The notes beneath the pieces were generated by a model, which worked only from the letters and a program-made list of their open reading frames with translations, was not told the DNA's origin and ran no database searches. 64,000 nt of DNA, from NCBI RefSeq assembly GCF_963855985.1, contig NC_087093.1:17375001-17439000 (forward strand), given 5' to 3'. Within the stretch, counting starts at the first letter, position 1, and every line of letters starts with the position of its first letter. Made by a program: the position numbers and the translations under genes. Positions 9,620 to 21,520 of this stretch are shown piece by piece. The DNA comes from Ostrinia nubilalis. Lineage: Eukaryota > Arthropoda > Insecta > Lepidoptera > Crambidae.

Positions 9620-10795
9620 CGAAGTATGACGACGTCATGAGTTAGTGTGACGTGATGTAACAGCGTTAAAACTGTCCCTTTTTCAATTCCCGAGACCCGT
9701 TTCTTACATTGGCATATGACCCAATCGATACGAGGATAAAAAGCGCGAAACTGTCTCACAATCATTGGTCCACTATGACGACGTCATGAGTTACTGTGAC
9801 GTGATGTAACCGCGTTAAAACTGTCCTTTTTTCAAATCCCGAGACCCGTTTCTTCTGTCCCTACTTGCTATGTTCCAATCGACCTAATATTGTTGATAAA
9901 AAGCGCGAAACTGTCTTGGTCCATAAACAAAGAGCTCATGCATGTCACGAGGTCATGAGTGTTACTGACGTGATGTAACTGCGTTAAAACTGTCCTTTTT
10001 TCAAATCCCGAGACCCGTTTCTTACATAGGCATATGACCCAATCGATTCGCGGATAAAAAGCGCAAAACTGTCTCACAATCATTGGTCCACTTACAAAGA
10101 GCTTCACGAACTTTGACGACGTCATGAAGTTACTGTGACGTGATGTAACCGCGTTAAAACTGTCCTTTTATCAAATCCCTAGACCCGTTTCTTACATAGG
10201 CATATGACCCAGTCGATACGCGGATAAAAAGCGCGAAACTGTCTCACAATCAATAGTCCACATACAAAGAGCTTCACGAACTTTGACGACGTCATGAAGT
10301 TACTGTGACGTGATGTAACCGCATGAAAACTGTCCTTTTATCAAATCCCTAGACCCGTTTCTTACATAGGCATATGACCCAATCGATACGCGGATTAAAA
10401 GCGCGAAACTGTCTCACAATCATTGGTCCACATTCAAAGAGCTTCACGAATTATGACGACGTCATGAGTTACTGTGACGTGATGTAACCGCGTTAAAACT
10501 GTCCTTTTATCAAATCCCTAGACCCGTTTCTTACATAGGCATATGACCCAATCGATACGCGGATTAAAAGCGCGAAACTGTCTCACAATCATTGATCCAC
10601 ATACAAAGAATCACGAATTATGACGACGTCATGAAGTAACTGTGACGTGATGTAACCGCGTTAAAACTGTCCTTTTATCAAAACCCTAGACCTGTTTCTA
10701 ACATCGTGTACCTACTTTCTATGTCCCAATCGACCTAATATCGCGGATAAAAAGCGCGAAACAGTCTCACAATCATTGGTCCACATACAAAGAGT
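9620..10795. repeat. Tandem array, seven units of about 150-170 bp
   Basis: Units start at about 9627, 9776, 9944, 10114, 10284, 10453 and 10619. Each has a CRE-like word (TGACGACGTCATGA, or the altered CACGAGGTCATGA in unit 3). Then follow GTGACGTGATGTAAC, GTTAAAACTGTCC, AGACCCGTTTCTTACAT, CATATGACCCAATCGA and GATAAAAAGCGCGAAACTGT. The GCGCGAAA part resembles an E2F site (TTTCGCGC in complement). Units 4 to 7 are most alike. Unit 2 and the last unit share a variant middle (CTATGTYCCAATCGACCTAATAT). The open frames within the array are by-products. GCGCCGGTCC occurs just outside both edges (9586 and about 10817). Confidence 0.9.
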
Positions 10796-11077
10796 GTTAC
10801 ACAAGGAACCAGTCGCGCCGGTCCTAAGGGCGTTATGTAGAACGCTGCAATGCGTTTGCGCTATAATTGCCTTAGCTAGGTCACTGAAGGTCGATGGTGG
10901 AATGAGATTTGTAATAATCCTGTTTTCTGGTTATTATGTGTATAAGGTTATAAGTTTAGCTAAGGTTCTATGTCGAGCCCTAAGTCTCTAAGTTCTACGT
11001 AGCCAAAATCTTACAGTATCGGGGGAGGTAAGCTTTCCTTAAATCCTTCTAAAGTTATATTCTCTTTTTATTTCAAA

Positions 11078-11267
11078 CTAGCTATTGCCCGCGGCTTCGC
11101 CTGCGTGGAATTTTGTCTGTCCCAGAAAAACTTTATCGAGCGCGTCCCTGCCCGGGACTCAAACTATCTCTAAGCCAAATTTAATCAAAATCAGTTCAAG
11201 GTTTAGGCGTGAAAGCAAGACAGACAGACAGACAGAGTTACTTTCGCATTTATAATATTAGTATAGA
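11078..11267 (-). mobile_element. Non-autonomous Helitron, minus strand
   Basis: Read on the minus strand it starts TC...ACTAATATTATAAATGCG and ends GGCGAAGCCGCGGGC, then AATAGCTAG followed by T. It carries a short CAGA-type microsatellite at 11218-11234. The ends match 7277-7482 but the interior differs. Confidence 0.7.
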
Positions 11268-12444
11268 AGTATAGATGTCATCGCTCTAAAATTAGAGCAA
11301 TCGTTGGAGGAGGTCTCTTACCACGTATGTATGTACCTACTTGTCTTAAATTCCTCAAGGTTTGTTGTGACTTATCCTTGCTTCTAAAGCCAGATATGGC
11401 CAATTTGAGATGAACAAAAACTAATTTAATCAAACAAGAATGAATAACAATTGCTACCACATAGTACAATGTAGGCGACTGTTACAGACAGACGGACAAA
11501 GACACAATCAGAAGACAAAGGCCGAAAGAAATTTACATGACAGTGGGACATAGACCTCGACCCACTTGCGTTATGTCATACACATCATACAGGTTGTATG
11601 GCCGACGTGTTAATTAAGAAAGAACCGCTTTGTACAGTGTAACGTGAAGCTTTCATGGCAGTAAAGCTCAGCAAAAAACTTTTCAAAACGTTGGCTTGTT
11701 TACTACTTTTGGACGTAAGAGTTTTGTGATGCTTCTTCTTCGTGGTCAAATTTTTCCATTCTAAGATTAAACCATATCAAAGGCTATGGCGGTATATTAT
11801 GTAGTATCTGATACTAAGGGTTTAATTCTAATTATTACCACCCATACGATAGAAAATGTATGCAAGAAAGGATTTGAGGATTTTATTTCAAACTGAAATA
11901 CCCGTACTTACCTATATCTTTTTGCATCAACATATTTTGACCCTTTTAAATACGTGTTACTTTTCATTTTCCAAAAATATAAACCTGTTACATCATTTTT
12001 CGTGCCGACCAACACCTGCGCAAATGATAGCAATCAACTTTTCGTGATTGTTACCTCTCAAAACAGAGTAGTACCTACTACCTGTACTACAGTCACTTTC
12101 GTTCATGTTTTACAATCGGAACTTATTAATCAGCTGGCATTATTATAATTTTATAATACAAAACTCAATTTATGGTTTGATCGATGCCCGGTACAGATAG
12201 CCCAGTTATTAGAGTTCTTATTGTAACAGACAAAAATATTAACGCAACAGAACTTTCTATTTATGAATTGATTGATTCGATACTAGTGATTTGAATTGCG
12301 ATTAAGTATATCGAGCGTTCGATAATAAATTGAAGAGAGGAGTAAAATGTTTTGTTGGCATGAAACGAGCTTTCATTTTTATAACAGAACTATCGTCAAC
12401 AATATTGCGTATCAATTGGCAGAGGCTTGGGGCACAGTAGGTAG
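11268..12444. other. Non-coding, no features seen
   Basis: No recognisable coding sequence or structural RNA. The short frames at 11856-12148 overlap in two frames and look like chance. Confidence 0.5.
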
Positions 12445-12507
12445 ATATATGAGCTAAAGCAGTACGGAAACTTAGCCCTTTCGGCGAGTTAAATACCTAC
12501 ACTTCAA
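12445..12507 (+). repeat. Outer inverted repeat, left copy
   Basis: ATATATGAGCTAAAGCAGTA through CTTTCGGCGAGTTAAATACC is the inverted complement of 14738-14800. The match spans about 60 bp with few differences and continues more weakly into GAGTGTTAGGG. It frames the THAP-related structure, with another MITE nested inside. Confidence 0.8.
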
Positions 12508-12644
12508 CTGAGTGTTAGGGCTGGCACTCTTAATCTTTACAAAATTAATAAGGTTCTAAGGTTATTTAGGTTTTTTAATTATCAAATACCTAATGGAATA
12601 GATTACTTGACTAAGTAGTTAACAAATAACTTTAAAAAAAAATA

Positions 12645-13726
12645 AAACCGACTTCAAATGCGTGAACACAAAAAAAAACTAAAAATTAAAAATATTGCGT
12701 ATAAAAAAGTTCATCCCCAATTTTCCACCCTTGGGGGTGAAATATTTTTTTCAAATTCGCATGAAACCACCCTTTTGATAATACCTATTCAACAAAAAAT
12801 AATCGTTCAAATTGATTTATAACACCGGTCAACAAAAAAAAAATTATTTTTTGCGCATGGATTTTACTTATTATATTCTGATTATATAAGCAAATTTATA
12901 CAAAAAAGTGCGATTACAAATCGAAAATATTTGCTTTTTAAGAAGTTATAGCGATTTGAATTTTCCATCTTCATAGTAGAATGTCTCTAAAGATGCACGT
13001 CCCATTCTCATTGGGATATATTTATAAATAATTATGGAGGCTTATTCGCAAGAACAAGGGGCACGCTTTCATCAAAATATAGTAAGATTTGAGAGACGAC
13101 GTTACCAAGGCCAGTATACTGAAAGCATGATAGGGTTAGATTTTTATGCGAAAAATCTTCTATGGAACATAACAGGAAATTAGAACTTTTCATTTTTAAT
13201 AAATATTTGGACTCTATTTTAAATTTTCTCTTGTGAGAATGAATCTTAAATGGATGTTTGGTATGTTTTAATAATTAGAAAGAATGAAAGAAAGAAAGAA
13301 AAAAATATATTTGGCAACACATTGAATCATCTCTATGTTCATGTTTCATACATTCATTGATATGAATTTTTCTATTTTTTACACATAAAAGCAAATTCAG
13401 AACAATTTTTTGTTGTTATTCTTATTTCTAGGTCATAAAGCAATAAAAATAAGCTATGCATAACCCGTGCGCAAAAATGCTGTAGACAGTTGTAATCGGC
13501 GGAGATATTGCGTATAAAAAAGTTCATCCCCAATTTTCCACCCTTGGGGGTTGTTTTTTCTATTATTAAATTTAAATGGGACCACCCTTGAGATATTACC
13601 TATACGCCGAAAAAAGATTTGTTCAAATCGGTTCATAATTGGCGGAGTTATCGCGTAACAAACATAGAAAAAAAAAACATACGGGTCGAATTGAGAACCT
13701 CCTCCTTTTTTGAAGTCGGTTGAAAA
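12645..13726. mobile_element. MITE family B interrupted by a 0.67-kb insertion
   Basis: The ends read AAAACCGACTTCAAATGCG and TTTTGAAGTCGGTTGAAAA. The complete copy, in opposite orientation, is at 28687-29097. Here the match is broken after TTCAAATTGATTT (about 12819) and resumes at TAATCGGCGGAGATATTGCG (about 13493). So roughly 670 bp of other DNA has been inserted, including a GAAA-rich run near 13280. The frame on the minus strand at 13636-13454 is repeat sequence. Confidence 0.8.
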
Positions 13727-14028
13727 ATAAAACGTTAATTAGGTTCTATAATGATCGAATACTTAATCGAATAAATTGATTAAGTGCTATTAGATGCCGG
13801 TAGAAGATATTCTATTCTCATAAATAAAATACCAGATACTTACTTTCACATACCTAGCTATTGCTTCATTTTAAATACAGTTCATCACTTAGTACAAAAG
13901 CACGCGGAGCAAATTACTTTATCAAATAGAACGCATAAATTGTTAAAAAGCGTAATTACGTAATTTAAAAAGAACTATTACAAAATCAGATGTAAGCACT
14001 TTATTTAAAAAGTAATATTTAATCATTT

Positions 14029-14127
14029 TTACAATTCAGAATTATTACGAAGTTTAAAAAATGAAAGTTCTGGATTTGAAGATGCCGAGTTTAAGCAGCC
14101 ATATACTACGCAATACACTCGTGGCAT
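14029..14127 (-). pseudogene. THAP-domain N-terminus, truncated
   Basis: From the ATG whose complement lies at 14125-14127, the minus strand reads MPRVYCVVYGCLNSASSNPE, then LSFFKLRNNSEL and a stop. M-x(4)-C-x(4)-C followed by SFF+ is the start of the THAP zinc finger (a C2CH DNA-binding module of P-element-type transposases and related host proteins). A full THAP domain needs about 80-90 residues and a later C-x2-H pair, which are missing, so the frame is broken. The same ATG and its leader recur at 14300-14360 in the opposite orientation, where the frame stops after seven codons. Confidence 0.55.
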
Positions 14128-14153
14128 GTTTTTTAAAAATACAGCGGACAGTG

Positions 14154-14290
14154 CATGCACAGTAGATAAATCAAACAGTACGGAAGCTTCATAAAAACGC
14201 TCGAAATCAGACTCACGCACACAGACGCACGCTTTACACGAGATCTAAGCGAACCTCGCAGTCCATCCGTCGCGGGTGCGGTTGTGTTTT
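14154..14290 (-). repeat. THAP leader sequence, inverted copy 1
   Basis: GACGGATGGACTGCGAGGTT, GTAAAGCGTGCGTCTGTGTG and GAAGCTTCCGTACTGTTTG (complement) also occur at 14830-14970 on the plus strand, with about 95% agreement by eye. On the minus strand this is the region directly upstream of the THAP ATG, so it may be the 5' untranslated or promoter region of the old element. Confidence 0.8.
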
Positions 14291-14299
14291 TAATTTAAT

Positions 14300-14365
14300 A
14301 ATAATTGTATTGCATGCGCTGTCCGCTGTATTTTTAAAAACATGCCACGAGTGTATTGCGTTTAA
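14300..14365 (+). pseudogene. Second THAP start, plus strand, broken
   Basis: GCTGTCCGCTGTATTTTTAA and then ACATGCCACGAGTGTATTGC repeat the leader and first codons of the minus-strand THAP frame. The frame reads MPRVYCV and then TAA. The two copies point away from each other around about 14295, as in a head-to-head inverted duplication. Confidence 0.7.
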
Positions 14366-14737
14366 TGAAAGGTGAAAATAGTTTGATATTACTTTTAAAA
14401 TAAAATGCTTAATTAATTACGTAATTACGCTTCTTAACAATTTATCTGTTCTGTTTGATAAGTAATTTGATTCGATTTTGATTTGCTAGTTTATATGTTA
14501 CTTCTTATACCTAAGTAACAAAAAATAAAGACATCGTATTATGTTGAATTGTTGAACGTTTTTTTTATTACCTTACACATTTTTTTTTTAAAACTAAGTA
14601 CTGTTAATGGAGAAAAATCTAAAACGTTAAAAAACGGTATCGTTATAGCCAATGAGCTGAATGTCTAGTCACTCTAAAAACTTCAGATAAAGGGACGCGC
14701 GCGGACGACTCCGCGCGACAACCCTCACACTCAATAA

Positions 14738-14800
14738 TTGAAGTGTAGGTATTTAACTCGCCGAAAGGGCCTAGTTTCCGTACTGCTTTAGCTCATATAT
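14738..14800 (-). repeat. Outer inverted repeat, right copy
   Basis: Inverted complement of 12445-12507. Just beyond it lies a second copy of the THAP leader (14830-14970). Confidence 0.8.
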
Positions 14801-14829
14801 ATACTGTGGTGCATGCAATAAAATTATTA

Positions 14830-14970
14830 TTAAAAACACAACGCGGGCGACACTCGCGACGGATGGACTGCGAGGTTCGCTTAGAGCCCGTGTAAAGCGT
14901 GCGTCTGTGTGCGTGAGTCTGATTTCGAGCGTTTGTATGAAGCTTCCGTACTGTTTGATTTATCTACTGT
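14830..14970 (+). repeat. THAP leader sequence, plus-strand copy
   Basis: Complement of 14154-14290 apart from a few changes. It ends at TTTATCTACTGTGC, where the minus-strand copy continues to TGCATGCAC and the ATG but this copy runs into unrelated DNA. It is therefore a promoter-like block without its gene. Confidence 0.8.
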
Positions 14971-17900
14971 GCTTGGGGTGATATACCATAGAGTGCGGAC
15001 CTAGACGCCTATAACAGATAAAACGGTCTACGAAAATATTTAATTAAGATCCTAAGTAACATTCATCGAGTTTCTTATGATACCTCTTTAGATACCAAAA
15101 TTATAATGCTGATGATATTTCAAGGGCGAAATACTTAGACGGTAATCTACATGTCTTACTGTTTGGACTACATGTCTAGACAGAGAGTGGTTAGAGTTTG
15201 GTGGGTAGTCTACCTCGAAATTAAACTATAGCCTACCACTAAACATTACTTAAAGATCAAAAGCATCTTATCTGTATTGAAATCCTTGCTTTAAAGTGTT
15301 ATCTAATGAATAATTTTCCCATATATAATCTAAACTGTAATTCAACGATAGCCTTCGCGCGATCAAGTCGATCTGCGCGCGCTTTGTTGCAGCGGCCTTG
15401 CTAAGTATTTTTATAATGCAAAAATTATGCATTATTGCAAAAATCTCTAGTCTTCCTAGTTTTGTTAAATATTTTTAAATTACAAGGTGCTTTGATCCAA
15501 AAGAGACACCTTGCAATTTTAAATTTTATAAACTGCTGCTACTATATTTTTTTCCTTGCATAGTGATTTTACTAAATGTTTAAAATAATATTTACATATT
15601 TACACTTTAGCTGTTTGAAATCGATAGAAACAAAAAGATGGCATGCCACGTCAAGTTAAGCATATAAATGCCAAGAAAAGATAGATACAAGCTTTACATG
15701 GGGTCAGATATAAAAAATTAAACAATCTTGAATCCACGATTCAATTTAAATCGACCGTTTGACCGTTGTTTCAGAAAACTATCCCGAACACCGTACCTAC
15801 CTTAATATAATACAGTACTATTGTACCACTTAATATAGGTATTATGTACCACTTATCTAGCTAATCCACCATGATTCATGCCGCTCAATGCCATTATATC
15901 TCACTCTGGTGACTCTACTTGCTCTGGCTGATAGATCAGATAAACTTATGCGGTAACAGTTCAATTATAATCATTCAGCTGTTACAAAATAGTCTGAGAC
16001 CAACTTGTAATATAGTAATGCTAAATTGAAATTAATAAATAGACACAAAAGAAAATAAATTGTATCCGGCCGACGACGGCGTTGTAATCGTTGAGGTGTT
16101 AAATTTTGTGGGACATTACTCGTATTACACACACTGAATGTTACCAGCAGTTTTGTGTCGTGTAAACGTGTTTTTCAATTGTCTTTTTTTTCGAGCATCC
16201 TACTGGAAGAACCTCATGAACAGGGAAAGTGCGATGAAGTCACCATATTCCTTTTTATTTTTTTATGCTAGACTAGGCAGGTATTTTCTTATTGCAATGT
16301 CTTAAGATCCAAGAATAATGAGAAATGCTGACTGTTTTGACGCTCTAAAAACGCAAACGTTCTAAGTTTGTTTTTTATCTTAGTGGATGGCTCACATTAT
16401 AATTCCAAATGACAGATTTTAAGGTGTAGTAGGAGATAGCTATACGTTGATAGTTTTATTATTAAAGGCAATTAAGTACCATTACACAGAACTTACAGTA
16501 AATCCTATAAGTGGCTGAGAGAGGTGATGTCGATGAAGATAATGGTGAAATTAAGTTACGAAATCATTGTTTAACTTGTGGTAGAGCTAGTTCTTGTTTG
16601 GCACATAGTGCCCTTTAGCCGTTCGTCAAGCAGCTTTGACGTACTCCGAAAGTAAGGGCATAGTACCTACGCTTAGACAGCACAGTGATTGGTACTTAGT
16701 GATCACCGACTTATAATACTTATAGAAATCTCAATGTATAGTTGGGAACTTTAGACAAAAAGCAGCTTTGGGTCCTGAAACAATATAAAGAATCCAATTG
16801 ACTACTGTAGGTACATGTAGAGATACTCCAGCATACATAAGGCACTTCTTATACTTACATTTTCTGAATAACATTACCGTATGATAAGTATGCTCGTTAT
16901 TTATATTCTACTCGTATTAAATTAAAGACATTGCAATTATAAGTATGCAGCGTGCACAAAATTTGAAGCTGTTAAAGGATTTATAAACCACAGAAGGTCA
17001 GTCATATCTCCAAAGTTTAATAGATCACAACATTATGATTCAGAATTCAACGCCTACGAGCCTAGATAAGAGAAACCTTCCCGGAATATATTTCGACGCA
17101 TGCGTGGGACATAAATAATTTTGATTTATTATAGGTCAGTACTAAGATACCGCCGTGTGAATGGTGGTGGGTGAACTAGCGACAACTAACCTATACGCGG
17201 GTCACGGCGCGTTACAATGTAGCCCTATGGCTGTAGGTTGTGGACCAGTTCTCCCTGAGAATACACTTCTGAGTTTAGTTGAGAATACTTGTCGCACGAC
17301 GATCATGTAGTAAAATGGATTGCTTTTCTGAATCTTCTTTTAACTTATTATCTACTCCGTAATTTATTGCCTTTTGAAATTGTAAATAACTCAATGGTTA
17401 ATAAAACACTCCTCTGAAAGAGATGCCTCAAGGCCCATCTTCAGGCAATAATGTTTTCAAAAGAAAACTATATTAAGCACACTTTGAGCACTCTTTTGAG
17501 GATTAACTGATTTATTACACTCAATCATTGACCTTTCACAAGCCACGCGACGATGACGGACACATTATGATAAAACTAATATAAATATTTATACGTGCAA
17601 TAAAATATTCAAGGCGTCGTATAATATTTTAATATAGCAAAATAACTTTAACATTGAAGATAGCTATTTACTCGTACAATTAAGTATAATTTCAAAGCAA
17701 TATCACTTTCTCTGTATTCTACATTCCTAACGAAGTCAAAATGATTAAACTTTCAGTTATAATCATCATCAATCAAAAGAAAACAATTAGCTGGTTCCCA
17801 TACGGCACAATGCAGGAAGTAAGACCGTGTGAGCCAGAGAAACCCGCAGAACAAGCTTAGCTAGAAAGCGAATATCTAGACTAGACCATTGTTCTGATAG

Positions 17901-18602
17901 GATTAAAAAATTACAAGCATAATTAGAAGTATGTGTATTCAAAAAGTTATTTATTTATTTGTGAAAGCAATTATTGCAATTAAAGAACAATACTTACATT
18001 AAATACAGGAAAGTTTCTAATTATATTTGACAGCATTAATAAAATTTTTTTTCGACCACTTTGTGTCGATGCCGTTACGTTATACAATTATTTGTATTGA
18101 CTTTCAGAAAACATTAAATAACAAAATAGATAAATAAAAATGAAGTCGGAAAATCAATGTCTTTTCACTATGTACTCGTATTACATAGGTACTTACAATT
18201 ACATAAGATGCCAGAACTTGCTCTATGTGCTATCGTCAGTAGGTACAAATCAAATTATCACCAAAAAGCCCATTTCACAAATCGCCAATTTTAGCTAAGC
18301 CAATTTACAGGATAGGTAGCAACAGTAACTTTAAAATAGCAACTTTTGACAATCAAATACCTCCATCAATTATAGGTACCTACCAAACAGTAATTAAAGT
18401 TTAAACAACAAAAACATGTCTGCACCGCAAGGTCTGCTGAAGGAAAACCCCATATTGTTTTAGGCTTGACCTCAACGGCTTATTACCGTTTCTACGGACC
18501 TTTGGACGTTTTCCTAATCGAGGAAGAAACACGGAAACCATGGTGAACTCCATGGTCGAACAGGTCTACCGCCTCTCTAGGTTACGGATTTGATACTCTA
18601 GT
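14971..18602. other. Non-coding, no gene seen
   Basis: About 3.6 kb of AT-rich DNA without a believable coding frame. A small hairpin lies at about 15478-15525 (AATTACAAGGTG against CACCTTGCAATT). A CpG-rich patch with GCGCGATCAAGTCGATC is at about 15356-15385. It may be intronic or intergenic. Confidence 0.5.
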
Positions 18603-18716
18603 GCCCGTTTTCACCATCAATCCCTAATTTTTAGGTGACCCCTATAGTAACAAATAACAGGAATTCTGTTGTCATAGGGGTCACTTAAAAATTAGGGATT
18701 GATGGTGAAAACGGGC
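18603..18716. mobile_element. Palindromic MITE, 114 bp
   Basis: The arms are 43 bp each (18603-18645 and 18674-18716) with one mismatch and begin GCCCGTTTTCACCATCAATC. The loop is about 28 bp. It has no coding capacity and would fold into a strong hairpin. Confidence 0.85.
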
Positions 18717-19868
18717 GTAGGTCCAGGAGACGTATTTCAGACTTTAATTGCACTCTCTATTTGCATAGGACATTGCAGTCTTTCTACCTAACTATAGAAA
18801 ATCTCAAACGTCATCCTATTTAGACGCGTTAAGACTTCTAACAGAAATCTAGTGTATTGGAGTAAAAATTTTGACCTTATAGATTCTAACGTAGAATAAT
18901 ATGAATACTATTTCTTCTTTTTTAACGGATTTTAATAGCCTCACTGCTATTACATTCCTTACTATACAAGGGGGTATTTTATTTTCCAATAGAATGTGAA
19001 GTTGTCTATGGACTTTATTTTATTACCAATTTCTTAATTGACCTTGATCGGACATGACATTATGTAAAAGTTAAATGTCTTTAAACCTTCGTGATCTATC
19101 AGAATTATATATTCCAAACAAAAATAGTAAAAATACGTTTAACTTAATAGGCCCAATTTCCTGCCTTTTATGTTTTTTTATATCCTTGACACAGCAAGTT
19201 TATGTGGTATACATATTGACATTTAGTTAACTAACATACAACTGGTTATCAATTTGTCATTGGATTTATTGTCTCCCTTTGATGTTAATTATAATGAGAC
19301 ATTCGCTAAATTATGGGTTATTTAAATATTTTGTAGCTTTTATTACCCTATAGCTACAGTATGTTCCATAAATTAGATGCCCCAATTATAATGGAAATGG
19401 ACGATATGTAACAAATCACCTAAATGAGTTTTCCTTTATTACATAGTATAAAACAAAGTCGCTTTCCGCTATCTGTCCCTATTTATGCTTAAATCTTTAA
19501 AACTACGCAACGGATTTTGATGCTGTTTTTTTAATAGATAGAGTGATTCAACAAGAGGAAGGTTTTTAAGTATTGTACCTGTGTGAAGCAGAGGCAGGTC
19601 GTTGGTAAGTAATATTATGATGAATCAAGTACATAAATAGCTAGATTTCGACTTCAACTAATTTCAGGCTTAAATATGCTTTTGTTTTACCAAGTTTAGA
19701 AGAAGCCTAAAGCTCGAATCTTAAGTGTGAATGAATTTACTTGAGATACCTAGGCTTTAGTCCGATTGAAACTACTTGAGTATCATTTTAAGATAAAGGC
19801 CTTGTTTTCCTAGTCTCAACTATCACTGATGTATACTCTTCAATTAAATGGCACCCCGTATATTATAG
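18717..19868. other. Non-coding, no features seen
   Basis: No recognisable gene or repeat. Confidence 0.45.
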
Positions 19869-20064
19869 TAACGTAAGTGCGCCTATTAACGACCCCCCAA
19901 AATTTGTATCCTATTACCGCCCTATTTTTCTTTCTTTCATAAAAGACATAATAACAGGTTCCAGAAAACACGTTACCTAAAAAATATCTAGATATGTTTA
20001 TTGACTATCAAAACGATTAAAGTTTGTATTCGTAAATAACCAGTAAACGGAGTTATTTGACATT

Positions 20065-20264
20065 NNNNNNNNNNNNNNNNNNNNNNNNNNNNNNNNNNNN
20101 NNNNNNNNNNNNNNNNNNNNNNNNNNNNNNNNNNNNNNNNNNNNNNNNNNNNNNNNNNNNNNNNNNNNNNNNNNNNNNNNNNNNNNNNNNNNNNNNNNNN
20201 NNNNNNNNNNNNNNNNNNNNNNNNNNNNNNNNNNNNNNNNNNNNNNNNNNNNNNNNNNNNNNNN
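20065..20264. other. Assembly gap of 200 N
   Basis: The run is exactly 200 N, a round placeholder size. The 17 bases before it, CGGAGTTATTTGACATT (20048-20064), are repeated exactly just after it (20265-20281). This suggests that the contig ends overlap. Frames crossing the gap are meaningless. Confidence 0.97.
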
Positions 20265-21439
20265 CGGAGTTATTTGACATTAAATGGGACGCGCCCGCAA
20301 CGGACGCACTTTTCATACTGACGCGCTCCCAGCTACTTAAGGTGCACCTTGTTATTAATTAGCGATTTTAACACATTCAAAATTAGTATACCAACATGTT
20401 TTTGCATAACAATATTAATTCGTACTTTAGTTTCCTTAATAAACCCTCAATATAGCCCTCTCGCTGTATTTTTGTGGCTTAAATACAATTTTAAATAAGG
20501 GCGGTAATAGAAACACTTTTCATAATTTTGTTCCTAATAACGACCCATGGCGTTGTTAGAATTTTGATAAAGTTTTTTGTTTTAGTATTTATATCTTTAA
20601 TTACGCATTTAACCTCCATTTTGTTGTCTTGATCGATTCATAAGAATATTTCACATAATTAAATCAATTAACGCCATACGTTCATTGTCATAGTTTTGGC
20701 ATAAAACTGCAATGAACATTAAGGAATATCTCTAATAATGTATGACAATAGATTTTATAAAAACCTGTTAAATTCTAATTAGTACCTATTTGATATAAAA
20801 TAAACCTAATAAAAATGATACTTCACTGATTACGTCTTCTTTAAAGTAGATATTTTAGCTGGTTACTGTTTTTTTTTTACGGTCGCTAATAGAATAAAGT
20901 AATATTCATACTTAATTCTATTACCGCCTCATAACTATAACGCCACCTACGAAGACTTATAAGCCTGTATTTTGTATATAACTAACATTTATGACATGAC
21001 ACCAAACCAATCATGCATTATCACAACTACTATGTAACTTTTTCAGATCTTTTGAATAATAAAAAAAAATTAAAATAATTATACAGACAGTTTCCAATTG
21101 TCCATAGTTTAAATTAAAATACACAATTACACACAATTAAAATCAAAAAACATAGGTCAAAAACTAATTTAAAATTATAGTCAAATTAAAAATAACAATA
21201 AAATATTAAATGAAAATTATTTTTTATTAAAACTCAAATATAGTTTAAATAATGACCCCCACTACTCACTAGAATACCGGGTTCCGCGTAATCAAGTATA
21301 ATAGAGGAATTTATTATTCTACTATTTTTGCTTGATTATTTATTTATTTTCGAGAAGCGTGCCTTTTCTCTTTTAATAATAAAAAAATAATAACTTGAAA
21401 AAAAAACAAATAACTAAAACTAAAAGCAAAACAAATTTA

Positions 21440-21520
21440 ACTTGAAAAAATCAAGTGGGTATAGTAGGAATCGAACCCGTGCCTCTTGGAATATATCCAA
21501 TTGAAGAGCAATATTCTTAG
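21440..21520 (-). mobile_element. tRNA-like SINE head (minus strand)
   Basis: The minus strand has GGGTTCGATTCCTACTATAC (B box) and an A-box-like stretch GCTCTTCAATTGGATA. It is followed by TTGATTTTTTCAAGTTA, as in the copy at 8755. Stems do not pair well enough for a working tRNA. Confidence 0.5.

Noticed and set aside
9574..10125. Two similar minus-strand frames MIVRQFRAFYPRIDWVIC / MIVRQFCAFYPRIDWVIC
   Set aside because: They come from translating tandem repeat units; spacing and frame change from unit to unit.
9620..10795. Tandem array considered as a CRISPR array or as an integrated baculovirus homologous region
   Set aside because: Units are 150-170 bp with no short repeat-spacer structure, in a eukaryotic genome, and no viral gene is nearby.
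20053..20362. Open frames spanning the N run
   Set aside because: They consist almost entirely of unknown bases.
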